This document shows, in pieces, positions 1 to 7,867 of a stretch of DNA of 13,677 nt. Location of the stretch: assembly GCA_902795905.1 (NCBI GenBank), contig CADBMY010000173.1:1-13677 (forward strand). The letters run 5' to 3'. The position numbers and the translations under genes are program-made. Source of the stretch: an uncultured Erysipelotrichaceae bacterium (GTDB lineage: Bacteria > Bacillota_I > Bacilli_A > Erysipelotrichales > Erysipelotrichaceae). How positions within the stretch are numbered: the first letter of the stretch is position 1; the number at the start of each line of letters is the position of its first letter. The notes under the pieces are model-generated. The model was not told the DNA's origin. It saw only the letters and a list, made by a program, of their open reading frames with translations, and did not search any database.

Positions 1-274
1 AAGACATATCGGTTCTCTGGCAACGACCGGACGTAACAACGGCCGTATCGAGAAGAACACACCGATGCCGGGTCAGGACGGCGGTTACCGCACAACCAAC
101 CAGAACCTGACAGTGGTCAAGGTCAATGCCGAAGAGGGCTACATCCTGATCAAGGGCAACGTGCCCGGACCTCGCAAGGGTCTTGTGGAGATCAAGACAA
201 CGGTCAAACCCGTAAAGAAAGTTAAAGTTGAAGAACTGGTTTCCAACGCTGCTGCGGCAGCTGAAGCCGAGTAA
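1..274 (+). CDS. rplC: 50S ribosomal protein L3, 3' end only
   Basis: C-terminal part of L3, an early-assembly protein of the large subunit that binds 23S rRNA near the peptidyl-transferase centre. The reading frame is open from base 2 with no start codon, so the 5' part lies outside the window. About 90 residues are visible. They include HIGSLATTGRNNGRIEK, the MPGQDGG segment and KGNVPGPRKGLVEI, all typical of the bacterial L3 C-terminal half. The protein ends in a lysine/valine stretch followed by an unusual alanine-glutamate tail (AAAAAEAE), longer than in many homologues. An ATG at 65 is internal and not a start. The rplD ribosome binding site (AAGGAGG) directly follows the stop, consistent with one S10-operon transcript. 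Confidence 0.96.
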   Translation, partial: RHIGSLATTGRNNGRIEKNTPMPGQDGGYRTTNQNLTVVKVNAEEGYILIKGNVPGPRKGLVEIKTTVKPVKKVKVEELVSNAAAAAEAE

Positions 275-285
275 GGAGGTAAACA

Positions 286-915
286 ATGTCTCAGGTAGAT
301 GTATTCAATCAGGAAGCTAAGGCTGTCAAGAGCCTGGAAATTTCTGATGAAGTATTCGGAATCGAACCGAATCAGCAGGCGATCTATGACTCTGTTCTCG
401 CTTACTTAGCCGGCAGAAGACAGGGAACGCACAACACGCTGACAAGGGCTTATGTTTCCGGTACAGGTAAGAAGCCTTTCCGTCAGAAAGGCACAGGCCG
501 TGCCCGTCAGGGTTCTACACGTGCTACACAGTGGAGAGGCGGTGCGATCGCATTCGGACCTCATCCCCGCAAGTACAGCGTGAAGCTGAACCGCAAGGTA
601 CGCCGTCTGGCAATGCGCAGTGCTCTGAGCGAAAAGGCACAGGGTGCAGCGATGACCGTTATCGAGAATCTCGGCTTTGAAGAGATCAAGACAAAGAGAG
701 CTGCACAGCTCATGGAAGCGTTTGGCTTTGACCGCAAGACACTGTTCGTTGCTGATATCGCAGAAGACTTCGACAACGCATATCTGTCATTACGCAACAT
801 TCCGAATGCATATCTGGTCACTGTTGAAGAACTGAATGTCTATGACATCGTCAACGCTGACAAGATCGTATTCACGGAAGCAGCTGCTGTTAAGGCCGGG
901 GAGGTATTTGCATAA
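286..915 (+). CDS. rplD: 50S ribosomal protein L4
   Basis: L4 binds 23S rRNA and extends a loop into the peptide exit tunnel. The 209-residue length is normal for bacteria. The hallmark tunnel loop lies around residues 60-95 ([26 protein letters not shown]), with no obvious insertion or deletion of the kind linked to macrolide resistance. In several bacteria L4 also represses its own S10 operon; the leader where that would act is upstream of this window, so nothing can be said here. The start is supported by AAGGAGG ending about 6 bases upstream. The stop overlaps the rplW start by one base (TAATG), suggesting translational coupling. Confidence 0.98.
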   Translation: MSQVDVFNQEAKAVKSLEISDEVFGIEPNQQAIYDSVLAYLAGRRQGTHNTLTRAYVSGTGKKPFRQKGTGRARQGSTRATQWRGGAIAFGPHPRKYSVKLNRKVRRLAMRSALSEKAQGAAMTVIENLGFEEIKTKRAAQLMEAFGFDRKTLFVADIAEDFDNAYLSLRNIPNAYLVTVEELNVYDIVNADKIVFTEAAAVKAGEVFA

Positions 916-1199
916 TGAGTGCACGTGATATCGTTATCCGCCCGATCATTACCGAAAAGACAAGTAAGCAGAATGCTGAAGAAAACAAGATCGCGTTTGA
1001 GGTAAAGAAGGGTGCGAATAAAACTTCGGTTGCTCTGGCAATTGAAGAGATCTACGGCATCAAGCCGGAAAAGGTAAACATTCTCAACGTTCATCCCAAA
1101 GAGAAGAGAATGGGACGCTATGTCGGCAAGACAAACGCAGTCAGAAAGGCTGTTGTCACACTGCCGGAAGGACAGAATATCAACCTGTTCGACGAATAA
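915..1199 (+). CDS. rplW: 50S ribosomal protein L23
   Basis: L23 sits at the exit of the peptide tunnel and is the docking site for trigger factor and signal recognition particle. The 94-residue protein shows the family's N-terminal segment ([13 protein letters not shown]), the middle segment [14 protein letters not shown] and the basic loop [20 protein letters not shown]. The start overlaps the rplD stop by one base; its ribosome binding site GGGGAGG (898-904) lies inside rplD, about 10 bases upstream. This is followed by the longest spacer of the S10 part (59 bases), which carries a small hairpin. Confidence 0.97.
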   Translation: MSARDIVIRPIITEKTSKQNAEENKIAFEVKKGANKTSVALAIEEIYGIKPEKVNILNVHPKEKRMGRYVGKTNAVRKAVVTLPEGQNINLFDE

Positions 1200-1208
1200 G
1201 CGTCAAAC

Positions 1209-1236
1209 TATCGGAGGAACCCGCTATCTCCGGATA
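1209..1236 (+). other. Hairpin masking an orphan Shine-Dalgarno in the rplW-rplB spacer
   Basis: CGGAG (1212-1216) pairs with CTCCG (1228-1232). The stem extends to about 8 bp (1209-1211 with 1234-1236) if G1233 is bulged. The loop is GAACCCGCTAT. The left arm contains GGAGGAA, the best Shine-Dalgarno sequence in the spacer, yet no start codon follows at a usable distance. The real rplB site is the weaker AAAGGAAAG near 1245. A T-run is absent, so it is not an intrinsic terminator. Function is unknown; it may be a processing site, a regulatory element or chance. Confidence 0.35.
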
Positions 1237-1258
1237 AATTGCGAAAGGAAAGAAAGAA

Positions 1259-2092
1259 ATGACAGTCATTAAGTACAAGCCGACGACAAACGGACGTCGT
1301 AATATGAGCACATTAAGCAATGACCGTATTACCAAGTCCACTCCTGAAAAGAGTCTGCTCGTCGCAAAGAACAGCAAGGGCGGCCGCGGAAACACCGGCC
1401 GTGTGACTACACGTCATCAGGGCGGCGGTCACAAACAGAAGTACCGTATCATCGATTTCAAGAGAAACAAGGATGATATCGAGGGTATCGTAGCAGCGAT
1501 CGAATACGATCCCAACCGTAACGCTAACATCGCACTGATCAACTATGTGGACGGCGAAAAGAGATACATCATCGCTCCGCAGAAGCTGGAAGTTGGTGCC
1601 CGCGTCGTCAGCGGCAAGGCAGCAGACATCAAAGTCGGCAATGCCATGGAGCTGAGAAACATCCCTGAAGGTACATTCGTACACTGTGTTGAACTGACTC
1701 CCGGCAAGGGCGGTCAGATGGCAAGAGCTGCCGGCTGCAGCGCACAGATCCTCGGTTTCGACGGTCCGTACGCAACTCTGCGTCTGGCCAGCGGTGAAGT
1801 CCGCAAGGTCCGCAGCGAGTGCCGTGCTACGATCGGTGTTGTAGGCAACGAAGATTACAACCTGGTCAGCATCGGTAAAGCAGGCAGAAACAGATGGAAA
1901 GGTATCCGTCCTACAGTTCGTGGTTCAGCGATGAACCCTGTAGATCACCCTCATGGTGGTGGTGAAGGCAGAACCCCGATCGGCCGTAAGTCCCCTATGA
2001 CACCTTGGGGCAAGAAGGCTATGGGTGTTAAGACTCGTAAACATAAGAAGGCATCTGATGCACTGATTATGACGAGAAGAAACGGTAAATAA
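1259..2092 (+). CDS. rplB: 50S ribosomal protein L2
   Basis: L2 is a core 23S rRNA-binding protein needed for subunit joining and peptidyl-transferase activity. At 277 residues it has the family length. Visible marks are the N-terminal [13 protein letters not shown], the RNA-binding domain around residues 60-200 ([25 protein letters not shown]) and the C-terminal [14 protein letters not shown], whose His230 corresponds to the functionally important His229 of Escherichia coli. The ribosome binding site is modest (AAAGGAAAG), weaker than almost all others here. An internal ATG at 1304 would remove the conserved N-terminus and is rejected. Confidence 0.98.
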   Translation: MTVIKYKPTTNGRRNMSTLSNDRITKSTPEKSLLVAKNSKGGRGNTGRVTTRHQGGGHKQKYRIIDFKRNKDDIEGIVAAIEYDPNRNANIALINYVDGEKRYIIAPQKLEVGARVVSGKAADIKVGNAMELRNIPEGTFVHCVELTPGKGGQMARAAGCSAQILGFDGPYATLRLASGEVRKVRSECRATIGVVGNEDYNLVSIGKAGRNRWKGIRPTVRGSAMNPVDHPHGGGEGRTPIGRKSPMTPWGKKAMGVKTRKHKKASDALIMTRRNGK

Positions 2093-2112
2093 CTGAAAGG
2101 AGAGAGATAGAG

Positions 2113-2430
2113 ATGTCAAGAAGCGTTAAAAAAGGCCCGTTCTGTGATGAGCATCTGATGAAAAAGGTCGAAGCACTGAACGCAGCTAACAAGAGAGAAA
2201 TCATCAAGACATGGTCACGCCGTTCAGTCATTTATCCCAGCTTTGTAGAACATACATTCGCGGTTCATAACGGCAAGGAACATATCCCTGTATATGTTAC
2301 AGAAGATATGGTCGGCCATAAGCTCGGTGAGTTTGTATTCACCCGCAGATTCGGCGGTCACGGCGACAACAAGGTCGTCGGCGGCGGTCAGAAAGCTGTA
2401 GTATTCCCTACAGGGGATAAGAAAGCGTAA
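2113..2430 (+). CDS. rpsS: 30S ribosomal protein S19 with extended C-terminus
   Basis: S19 forms a complex with S13 in the head of the small subunit near the A-site tRNA and the subunit bridge. The first 80 residues are standard ([55 protein letters not shown]). The protein has 105 residues while most bacterial S19 proteins have about 92. The usual FAPTR motif reads FVFTRR and is followed by a Gly/Val-rich tail ending [10 protein letters not shown]. The downstream rplV ribosome binding site starts directly at the stop, so the tail is genuine reading frame. Start supported by AAAGGAGAG about 8 bases upstream. Confidence 0.96.
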   Translation: MSRSVKKGPFCDEHLMKKVEALNAANKREIIKTWSRRSVIYPSFVEHTFAVHNGKEHIPVYVTEDMVGHKLGEFVFTRRFGGHGDNKVVGGGQKAVVFPTGDKKA

Positions 2431-2435
2431 GGAGG
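2431..2435 (+). promoter_or_regulatory. Ribosome binding site deciding the rplV start
   Basis: GGAGG begins immediately after the rpsS stop. It lies only 3 bases before the ATG at 2439 but 9 bases before the in-frame ATG at 2445. The second spacing is normal and is the reason for choosing 2445 as the rplV start. Confidence 0.75.
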
Positions 2436-2444
2436 ACAATGAGC

Positions 2445-2777
2445 ATGGATGTAAAGGCAACCGCAAAGACAGTTCGCTGTACTCCGCGTAAGACCCGCCT
2501 GGTTCTTGATCAGATCCGCGGCAAAGATGTTGAAGATGCTCTGGCAATTCTGCAGTTCCTGCCGAATTCCGCAGCTGACGCAGTAGCCAAGGTCGTCAAG
2601 AGTGCAGCGGCTAACGCAACGCATAATCACCAGATGGACAGCTCTAAATTATATGTAAAGAGCTGCTACGCTGACGAGGGAATCGTCCTGAAGCGCTGGA
2701 TGCCCAGAGCTAAGGGAAGTGCTTCACAGATTCTCAAGAGAACAAGCCACATCACAGTTGTTGTGGCAGAAAGATAA
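2445..2777 (+). CDS. rplV: 50S ribosomal protein L22
   Basis: L22 binds all 23S rRNA domains and lines the exit tunnel with a long beta hairpin. I place the start at the second of two in-frame ATGs, giving 110 residues beginning [18 protein letters not shown], which matches the family N-terminus; the ATG at 2439 (two residues longer) is too close to GGAGG. The C-terminal half contains the hairpin [20 protein letters not shown] followed by [13 protein letters not shown], with no obvious length change in the tunnel loop. The stop is followed at once by the rpsC ribosome binding site. Confidence 0.96.
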   Translation: MDVKATAKTVRCTPRKTRLVLDQIRGKDVEDALAILQFLPNSAADAVAKVVKSAAANATHNHQMDSSKLYVKSCYADEGIVLKRWMPRAKGSASQILKRTSHITVVVAER

Positions 2778-2783
2778 GGGAGG
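2778..2783 (+). promoter_or_regulatory. Ribosome binding site deciding the rpsC start
   Basis: GGGAGG just after the rplV stop, 10 bases before the ATG at 2794. It fixes the rpsC start; the same frame is open back to an ATG at 2719 inside rplV, which lacks such a site and would add 25 non-conserved residues. Confidence 0.85.
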
Positions 2784-2793
2784 AAGATCAAGT

Positions 2794-3609
2794 ATGGGAC
2801 AGAAAGTTAGCCCTATCGGAATGCGTGTCGGTGTCATCCGTGACTGGGAGTCCAGATGGTATGCTGACAAGGCTGATTACGGTGATCTTCTGAACGAAGA
2901 TGTTAAGATCCGTAAATTCCTGGATAAGGAACTGAAAGATGCGTATGTATCCCGCATTGAGATCGAAAGAACCTCAAAGCAGGACTGCAAGATCATCATT
3001 CGCTGTGCCCGCCCGGGTGCCATGGTAGGCAAGGGCGAGGAAGGCAAGGACAGAGTCGGTGAACTCCGTACAAAGCTGTCCAAGCTGACAGGCGGCAAGA
3101 ACATCAAGATCGATGTTATCCAGATTGCTAATCCTGATCTCGATGCTACACTCGTAGCCAGAAAGATCTGTGAGCAGCTGGAAGCCCGTCAGTCCTTCCG
3201 TATCGCACAGAAGAAGGCGATCCAGCAGACAATGCGTTCCGGTGCCAAGGGCATCAGAACACTGGCTGCAGGACGTCTCGGCGGTGCTGAAATTGCCAGA
3301 AGTGAAGGTTATTCACAGGGTGTCGTTCCTCTGCATACACTGAGAAGTGATATCGATTATGCATGGGATGAAGCTCATACAACATACGGTAAACTCGGTG
3401 TTAAAGTATGGATCTGCCGCGGTGAGGTACTGCCCGGACAGATGGTTAAGGAACCTGAGGCACCTGCCCGCAGCGGCAGAGATAACAGACGGGGCAACAG
3501 ACGGAATGACCGCCGCAGCCGTCCGAATCGTCAGGGTGCTGAAAATGCAGCTCCGGTAGAGGCAGCACAGGATACCGCCCGCAAAGAAGCACAGGGAGGG
3601 AATGACTAA
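2794..3609 (+). CDS. rpsC: 30S ribosomal protein S3, variant KH loop and long charged tail
   Basis: S3 lies at the mRNA entry of the small subunit, binds 16S rRNA and helps mRNA unwinding. The start gives [15 protein letters not shown], the canonical N-terminus. Residues about 38-108 form the KH RNA-binding domain. Its loop reads [19 protein letters not shown] (residues 74-92), about three residues longer than the usual PGMVIGKGG-type loop, although a GxxG (G81-E-E-G84) is still present. The C-terminal domain ([55 protein letters not shown]) is normal. Total length is 271 residues versus roughly 218-233 in common homologues: residues 224-248 form an Arg/Asn-rich stretch and 249-271 an Ala/Glu/Gln tail. 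The rplP ribosome binding site lies inside its last codons. Confidence 0.97.
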   Translation: MGQKVSPIGMRVGVIRDWESRWYADKADYGDLLNEDVKIRKFLDKELKDAYVSRIEIERTSKQDCKIIIRCARPGAMVGKGEEGKDRVGELRTKLSKLTGGKNIKIDVIQIANPDLDATLVARKICEQLEARQSFRIAQKKAIQQTMRSGAKGIRTLAAGRLGGAEIARSEGYSQGVVPLHTLRSDIDYAWDEAHTTYGKLGVKVWICRGEVLPGQMVKEPEAPARSGRDNRRGNRRNDRRSRPNRQGAENAAPVEAAQDTARKEAQGGND

Positions 3610-3611
3610 TC

Positions 3612-4025
3612 ATGTTGATGCCTAAGAGAACAAAATACAGAAGACCTCATCGTCTGAGCTATGAGGGACGTGCCAAGGGCGGCCGTGAGCTGGCTTTCGG
3701 CAAGTTCGGTATCGCAGCTGACGAGGGTGCTTATGTCACAAGCAATCAGATCGAGGCAGCCCGTGTTGCCATGACACGTTACATGGACCGTGGCGGTAAA
3801 GTCTGGATCAAAATATTCCCGCATCTCGCGAAGACGAAGAAGCCTCTCGAAGTTCGTATGGGTAGCGGTAAAGGTGCTCCGGACAGCTGGGTAGCAGTTG
3901 TTCAGCCCGGTCGTATCCTGTTCGAGATCGACGGGGTTACTGAGGAAGTTGCACGTGAAGCTCTGAGACTTGCGTCTCACAAGCTCTGCGTCAAGACCCG
4001 CTTCGTTAAGAAGGAGGAAAAGTAG
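3612..4025 (+). CDS. rplP: 50S ribosomal protein L16
   Basis: L16 binds 23S rRNA near the A-site and contacts tRNA. The 137-residue protein starts [14 protein letters not shown], equal to the MLxPKR start of Gram-positive L16, which favours the ATG at 3612 over the in-frame ATG at 3618. Conserved blocks are [40 protein letters not shown] and [15 protein letters not shown]. The ribosome binding site GGGAGGG (3594-3600) is inside rpsC, 11 bases before the start. The stop is two bases before rpmC, whose own site lies within the rplP end. Confidence 0.98.
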   Translation: MLMPKRTKYRRPHRLSYEGRAKGGRELAFGKFGIAADEGAYVTSNQIEAARVAMTRYMDRGGKVWIKIFPHLAKTKKPLEVRMGSGKGAPDSWVAVVQPGRILFEIDGVTEEVAREALRLASHKLCVKTRFVKKEEK

Positions 4026-4027
4026 AC

Positions 4028-4225
4028 ATGAATGTTAAGGAAATCAGAGATCTGAGCAATGAAGAACTCAACAAAGAGATCGTTGCACTGAAGGAAGAAC
4101 TCTACAGTCTGCGTTTCCAGCAGGCAACAGGCGGTCTTGAGAATCCTGCACATATGAAAGAAGTTCGTAAGACGATTGCCCGCATCTATACAGTTCTGAC
4201 AGAACGTGCGGCAAAGAGTGAGTAA
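4028..4225 (+). CDS. rpmC: 50S ribosomal protein L29
   Basis: L29 is a small helical hairpin protein next to L23 at the exit tunnel. The 65 residues show the two helices: [18 protein letters not shown] with [20 protein letters not shown], then [17 protein letters not shown]. Length and motifs are those of the family. AAGGAGG (4011-4017), within the end of rplP, provides the ribosome binding site 10 bases upstream, so translation is probably coupled to L16. Confidence 0.97.
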   Translation: MNVKEIRDLSNEELNKEIVALKEELYSLRFQQATGGLENPAHMKEVRKTIARIYTVLTERAAKSE

Positions 4226-4239
4226 AGGAGGGCATACTG

Positions 4240-4503
4240 ATGGAAGAAAGAAACAGCCGTAAGGTACTCCGTGGTACTGTCGTATCCGATAAGATGGATA
4301 AGACGATCGTTGTTGAGATCGAAACCACAAAGAGCCATCCTTTATACGGAAGACGTGTTAAGTACACGAAAAAATTCAAGGCACATGATGAAAACAACGA
4401 GGCCAAGATCGGTGATGTAGTTGAGGTCATGGAGACAAGACCTCTGTCCAAGGACAAGCATTTCCGTCTGGTCAAGATCGTTGAAAAGGCAGTTATTCTG
4501 TAA
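4240..4503 (+). CDS. rpsQ: 30S ribosomal protein S17
   Basis: S17 is an OB-fold primary 16S rRNA-binding protein that helps assemble the small subunit body. The 87 residues contain [19 protein letters not shown], the [16 protein letters not shown] region and [20 protein letters not shown], all standard. AAAGGAGGG overlaps the rpmC stop and lies 7 bases before the ATG. In classical nomenclature this is the last gene of the S10 operon; here it is followed after 20 bases by rplN without a terminator, so S10 and spc units look continuous. Confidence 0.97.
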   Translation: MEERNSRKVLRGTVVSDKMDKTIVVEIETTKSHPLYGRRVKYTKKFKAHDENNEAKIGDVVEVMETRPLSKDKHFRLVKIVEKAVIL

Positions 4504-4523
4504 GCACAGGGAGGAAATGAGCA

Positions 4524-4892
4524 ATGATTCAAAATGAAACAAGATTGAGAGTCGCTGACAACACCGGTGCCAAGGAACTGCTGGTCATCCGCTGCTTAGG
4601 CGGCAGTAAGCGTAAGACAGCCAATATCGGTGATATCGTTGTCTGCGCTGTAAAGTCTGCTATTCCCAACGGCACCGTCAAGGCAGGCCAGGTCGTCAAG
4701 TGCGTCATCGTTCGTACAAAGTACGGTCTGCGTCGTGAGAACGGCAGCTACATCAAGTTTGATGAGAATGCTGCAGTTATCATCAAGGAAGATCTGACAC
4801 CGGTCGGAACACGTATCTTTGGCCCGGTAGCAAGAGAACTTCGTGAGAAGAACTTCATGAAGATCGTCTCTCTGGCACCGGAAGTACTGTAA
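4524..4892 (+). CDS. rplN: 50S ribosomal protein L14
   Basis: L14 is a beta-barrel large-subunit protein at the interface, contacting 16S rRNA, and is the binding site of the silencing factor RsfS. The 122-residue length is exactly the usual bacterial length. Conserved blocks are [73 protein letters not shown] and [23 protein letters not shown]. The ribosome binding site is GGGAGG at 4509-4514. It opens the spc group. Confidence 0.98.
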   Translation: MIQNETRLRVADNTGAKELLVIRCLGGSKRKTANIGDIVVCAVKSAIPNGTVKAGQVVKCVIVRTKYGLRRENGSYIKFDENAAVIIKEDLTPVGTRIFGPVARELREKNFMKIVSLAPEVL

Positions 4893-4903
4893 GGAGGCTG
4901 ACC

Positions 4904-5227
4904 ATGAAAATCAAAACAGGTGATACGGTAAAGGTCATCAGTGGTCACTACAAAGGTACTATTGGTGAAGTTAAGGCAGTTAACCCTAAGACAAATAAGA
5001 TCATTGTCGAGGGTGTAAACATGATCAAGAAGTCTCTGAAGCCTACACAGGCTAATCCGGATGGCGGCATCGTTGAGCATGAGGCTGGTATCGACGCCAG
5101 CAACGTCATGATCTATGATGATAAGTCCAAGACAGCCGGTCGTGTTGGTTTCAAGACAGATGCTAAGGGAAACAAGGTCCGCATCAACAAGAAAGCGGAT
5201 AAAGAGATCAAGGGAGGCAAGAAGTAA
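4904..5227 (+). CDS. rplX: 50S ribosomal protein L24
   Basis: L24 starts large-subunit assembly by binding the 5' end of 23S rRNA. The N-terminal KOW motif is visible ([20 protein letters not shown] with GEVKAV), followed by the [23 protein letters not shown] segment and the [14 protein letters not shown] stretch. The 107 residues fit the family, with a lysine-rich C-terminus. AAGGAGG lies 7 bases before the start. The stop overlaps the start of rplE by one base (TAATG). Confidence 0.97.
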   Translation: MKIKTGDTVKVISGHYKGTIGEVKAVNPKTNKIIVEGVNMIKKSLKPTQANPDGGIVEHEAGIDASNVMIYDDKSKTAGRVGFKTDAKGNKVRINKKADKEIKGGKK

Positions 5228-5775
5228 TGAATCGTCTCGTACAGAAATACAATGAAACGGTAAAGCCTGCTCTGATCAAGGAGTTTGGATATACGAGCTC
5301 TATGCAGGCTCCCAAACTTGAGAAGATCGTCATCAACATCGGTGTTGGTGATGCCATCACAAATCCCAAGGCTCTTGAAGAGGCAGTCAGTGAACTGACA
5401 GCGATCAGCGGTCAGAAGCCGGTGATCACAAAGGCTAAGAAGTCCATCGCGAACTTCAAACTTCGTGAAGGTATGGAGATCGGCTGCAAGGTTACTCTGC
5501 GCGGTGAGCGTATGTATGAGTTCCTGGACAAGCTGATGAACATCTCTCTGCCGCGTGTTCGTGACTTCCGCGGTGTATCTGCTACTGCATTTGATGGCAG
5601 AGGCAACTACACACTCGGTGTCAAAGAGCAGCTGATCTTCCCTGAGATCAACTTCGACAGAGTTAACAAGACACGCGGTATGGATATCGTTATCGTCACG
5701 ACCGCAAAGACAAACAGAGAAGCATATGAGCTGCTTGCTCAGCTGGGTATGCCGTTCGTTAAGAGGGAGGGCTAA
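5227..5775 (+). CDS. rplE: 50S ribosomal protein L5
   Basis: L5 binds 5S rRNA and, in the central protuberance, forms an intersubunit bridge with S13. The 182 residues contain [18 protein letters not shown], the [21 protein letters not shown] stretch, [28 protein letters not shown] and the C-terminal [20 protein letters not shown], all family signatures. The ribosome binding site GGGAGG (5213-5218) is inside rplX, 8 bases before the start, and together with the one-base overlap suggests coupled translation with L24. Confidence 0.98.
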   Translation: MNRLVQKYNETVKPALIKEFGYTSSMQAPKLEKIVINIGVGDAITNPKALEEAVSELTAISGQKPVITKAKKSIANFKLREGMEIGCKVTLRGERMYEFLDKLMNISLPRVRDFRGVSATAFDGRGNYTLGVKEQLIFPEINFDRVNKTRGMDIVIVTTAKTNREAYELLAQLGMPFVKREG

Positions 5776-5779
5776 GGTT

Positions 5780-5965
5780 ATGGCAAAGACATCTCAGAAA
5801 GTTAGACAGAGCCGTCCTGCAAAATTCTCGACACGTGCATACACACGCTGCGAGCGCTGCGGACGTCCGCACTCAGTATTAAGCAAGTATAAGCTCTGCC
5901 GTATCTGCTTCCGTGAACTGGCTTACAAGGGCCAGATCCCGGGAGTCAAGAAGGCTAGTTGGTAA
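5780..5965 (+). CDS. rpsN: 30S ribosomal protein S14, zinc-binding short form
   Basis: S14 of the short, zinc-ribbon type, assembled late in the small-subunit head near S3 and S10. The correct start is the ATG at 5780, giving 61 residues ([16 protein letters not shown]...). The frame is open further upstream into rplE but only this start gives the family N-terminus, with GGGAGGG (5764-5770) about 9 bases before it. Four cysteines bind zinc: C24, C27, C40 and C43 (CERC and CRIC). This form is common in Gram-positive bacteria; a zinc-free paralogue, if any, would be elsewhere. Confidence 0.97.
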   Translation: MAKTSQKVRQSRPAKFSTRAYTRCERCGRPHSVLSKYKLCRICFRELAYKGQIPGVKKASW

Positions 5966-5970
5966 GGAGG
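5966..5970 (+). promoter_or_regulatory. Ribosome binding site deciding the rpsH start
   Basis: GGAGG directly after the rpsN stop and 9 bases before the ATG at 5980. It excludes the upstream in-frame ATG at 5959, which lies inside rpsN, and favours 5980 over the ATG at 5986. Confidence 0.8.
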
Positions 5971-5979
5971 ACAAGCAAA

Positions 5980-6381
5980 ATGAATATGACAGATCCTATC
6001 GCCGACATGCTGACAAGAATCCGGAATGGTGTTCATGCCAATCTGGAAGAAGTTGAAGTAGCTCCGGTATCCAAAGTTAAGTTAGAGATCGCACGTATCC
6101 TCAAAGAAGAGGGCTACATCGAGAACTACGCAGTCAGCGGAGAAGGTGTTGAAAAAAAGATGACGGTCGTTCTGAAATACGGACCGAACAAGCAGAAGAT
6201 CATCTCCGGTATTAAGCGTATCTCCAAACCCGGTCTTCGCGTTTATGCCAAGCAGGATGCTATTCCGAAGGTATTAAACGGTATGGGTATTGCAATCATC
6301 TCTACCAGCAGCGGAATGATGACTGATAGAGAAGCAAGACAGAAACATGCAGGCGGCGAAGTCATCGCCTACGTCTGGTAA
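5980..6381 (+). CDS. rpsH: 30S ribosomal protein S8
   Basis: S8 is a primary binder of the central 16S rRNA domain; in Escherichia coli it also represses the spc operon, but whether that applies here cannot be seen. The start gives 133 residues beginning [17 protein letters not shown], the conserved N-terminus. Further signatures are [18 protein letters not shown] in register with the family ([18 protein letters not shown] in this protein) and the C-terminal [19 protein letters not shown] plus [10 protein letters not shown]. The length is normal. It follows rpsN after 14 bases. Confidence 0.97.
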   Translation: MNMTDPIADMLTRIRNGVHANLEEVEVAPVSKVKLEIARILKEEGYIENYAVSGEGVEKKMTVVLKYGPNKQKIISGIKRISKPGLRVYAKQDAIPKVLNGMGIAIISTSSGMMTDREARQKHAGGEVIAYVW

Positions 6382-6398
6382 GAGAAAGGAAATAAAGA

Positions 6399-6944
6399 AT
6401 GTCACGTATCGGTAATAAAACGATTACCATTCCTGCCGGTGTCGAAGTAACGATCGCCGAAGGGAATGAGGTGACTGTTAAGGGTCCTAAGGGAACCTTG
6501 TCACGTAAGTTCAATCCGCTGATCGGTATTGAACAGGATAACGGAACGATCAAAGTTACACGTCCGAATGAAACAAAAGCTGTTAAGCAGCTGCATGGTA
6601 CAACAAGAGCTATCCTGGCTACCATGATCGAAGGATGCCACGAGGGCTATAAGAAGACTCTGCAGATCGTCGGTATCGGTTACCGTGCCGCCTTAGCCGG
6701 CAACAAGCTGACAATGAACCTCGGTTTCTCCCATCCGGTTGAATTCGAAGTTCCTGCTGATCTGACAGTTGAGTGTCCTGATGCGACAACGATCAATATC
6801 AGCGGTATTGATAAGCAGCGTGTCGGACAGTTCGCGGCTGTAGTAAGAGCTGCCAAGAAGCCTGAGCCTTACGGCGGTAAGGGTGTTCGTTACAAGGACG
6901 AGCATGTACGTCGTAAAGAAGGTAAGACAGCTTCTAAGAAGTAA
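6399..6944 (+). CDS. rplF: 50S ribosomal protein L6
   Basis: L6 has two similar alpha/beta domains and binds 23S rRNA near the factor-binding site beside the L7/L12 stalk base. The 181 residues begin [20 protein letters not shown]. Also visible are [12 protein letters not shown], the inter-domain [23 protein letters not shown] sequence ([14 protein letters not shown]) and the C-terminal [21 protein letters not shown], all diagnostic. The ribosome binding site AAAGGAAA is weaker than the GGAGG type that dominates the locus. Confidence 0.98.
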   Translation: MSRIGNKTITIPAGVEVTIAEGNEVTVKGPKGTLSRKFNPLIGIEQDNGTIKVTRPNETKAVKQLHGTTRAILATMIEGCHEGYKKTLQIVGIGYRAALAGNKLTMNLGFSHPVEFEVPADLTVECPDATTINISGIDKQRVGQFAAVVRAAKKPEPYGGKGVRYKDEHVRRKEGKTASKK

Positions 6945-6962
6945 TGGGAAGGAGAGAGTAAG

Positions 6963-7319
6963 ATGCTGAAGAAAGTAAATAAGAATGCTGAACGCATTCG
7001 CAGACACAAACGTGTGCGCAAAGTCGTCAGTGGTACTCCCGACTGCCCGCGTCTGAATGTATTCCGTTCAAATAAACATATCTATGCCCAGATCATTGAT
7101 GATACAACGGGTAAAACACTGACTGCCAGCAGCTCAGCTGCACTGAAGCTTGAGAACGGCGGAAATATCGATGCTGCCAAGAAGGTCGGCGAAGATATTG
7201 CCAAGAAGTGCCTTGAGATGAATCTCGAGAGTGTCAAGTTTGACCGTGGCGGTTATGTCTATCACGGCAGAGTCCAGGCCCTGGCTGATGCGGCCAGAGA
7301 AGCCGGACTGAAGTTCTGA
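6963..7319 (+). CDS. rplR: 50S ribosomal protein L18
   Basis: L18 binds 5S rRNA together with L5 in the central protuberance. The 118 residues have the basic N-terminal tail ([15 protein letters not shown]), [19 protein letters not shown], and the C-terminal [24 protein letters not shown], all standard. AAGGAGAGAG precedes the start. It is the only gene in the window that ends in TGA, which shows that TGA is read as stop in this organism. Confidence 0.98.
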   Translation: MLKKVNKNAERIRRHKRVRKVVSGTPDCPRLNVFRSNKHIYAQIIDDTTGKTLTASSSAALKLENGGNIDAAKKVGEDIAKKCLEMNLESVKFDRGGYVYHGRVQALADAAREAGLKF

Positions 7320-7339
7320 GAAGGGAGAAGGAGAATACA

Positions 7340-7855
7340 ATGGAACGTAAACCATTTAGAAGAGCACGTGAACCTAAAGAGTTCGATGATGTAGTTGTCT
7401 CCATCAACCGTGTCAGTAAGACCGTAAAGGGCGGCCGTCGTATGAGATTCAGTGCCCTCGTTGTCGTTGGTGATCACAAGGGCAGAGTCGGCTTCGGCAT
7501 GGGTAAGGCAGCCGAGGTTCCGGATGCAATCAAGAAGGCTACGGAAGCAGCGAATAAGAATGTTATCCGTGTACAGCTGGTTGAGGATAACCGTACGGTT
7601 CCTCATACAGCAGTTGGCAGACATGGTGCCAGCAGTGTTATGGTCAAGCCTGCTGCTCCCGGTACCGGTGTTATCGCCGGCGGTGCTGTTCGTTCGATTC
7701 TCGAACTGGCAGGTATCGCTGATGTCCTGAGTAAGGTCATCGGTTCCAGAACACCGGTCAATGTAGTCAGAGCTACGATCGATGCTCTGCAGTCCATGCG
7801 TACTGTTGAGCAGGTAGCGAAGATTCGTGATAAGAAGGTCGCGGAGATTCGATAA
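7340..7855 (+). CDS. rpsE: 30S ribosomal protein S5
   Basis: S5 lies on the small-subunit solvent side near the mRNA entry and affects accuracy. The 171 residues show the double-stranded RNA-binding-like N-terminal domain ([40 protein letters not shown]) and the C-terminal domain ([19 protein letters not shown]). The loop around residues 26-34 (SKTVKGGRR) that affects spectinomycin binding looks wild type. After only 12 bases the rplO gene begins; the rpmD gene (L30) that normally sits between rpsE and rplO is absent. Confidence 0.98.
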   Translation: MERKPFRRAREPKEFDDVVVSINRVSKTVKGGRRMRFSALVVVGDHKGRVGFGMGKAAEVPDAIKKATEAANKNVIRVQLVEDNRTVPHTAVGRHGASSVMVKPAAPGTGVIAGGAVRSILELAGIADVLSKVIGSRTPVNVVRATIDALQSMRTVEQVAKIRDKKVAEIR

Positions 7856-7867
7856 GGAGGGACGATC

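Noticed and set aside
2719..2793. Longer rpsC beginning at the ATG at 2719
   Set aside because: It overlaps rplV, lacks a ribosome binding site and adds residues not found in S3; the ATG at 2794 has GGGAGG and gives the canonical MGQKVSPIG start.
5726..5779. Longer rpsN beginning inside rplE
   Set aside because: The added residues come from the overlapping rplE sequence; the 61-residue S14 starting at 5780 is complete and has a well-placed ribosome binding site.
5959..5979. Longer rpsH beginning at the ATG at 5959
   Set aside because: This ATG lies in the last codons of rpsN; GGAGG at 5966-5970 is downstream of it and correctly spaced for 5980.
7452..7730. Alternative plus-strand frame inside rpsE (92 codons)
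   Set aside because: Out-of-frame shadow of S5 with no ribosome binding site or family resemblance.
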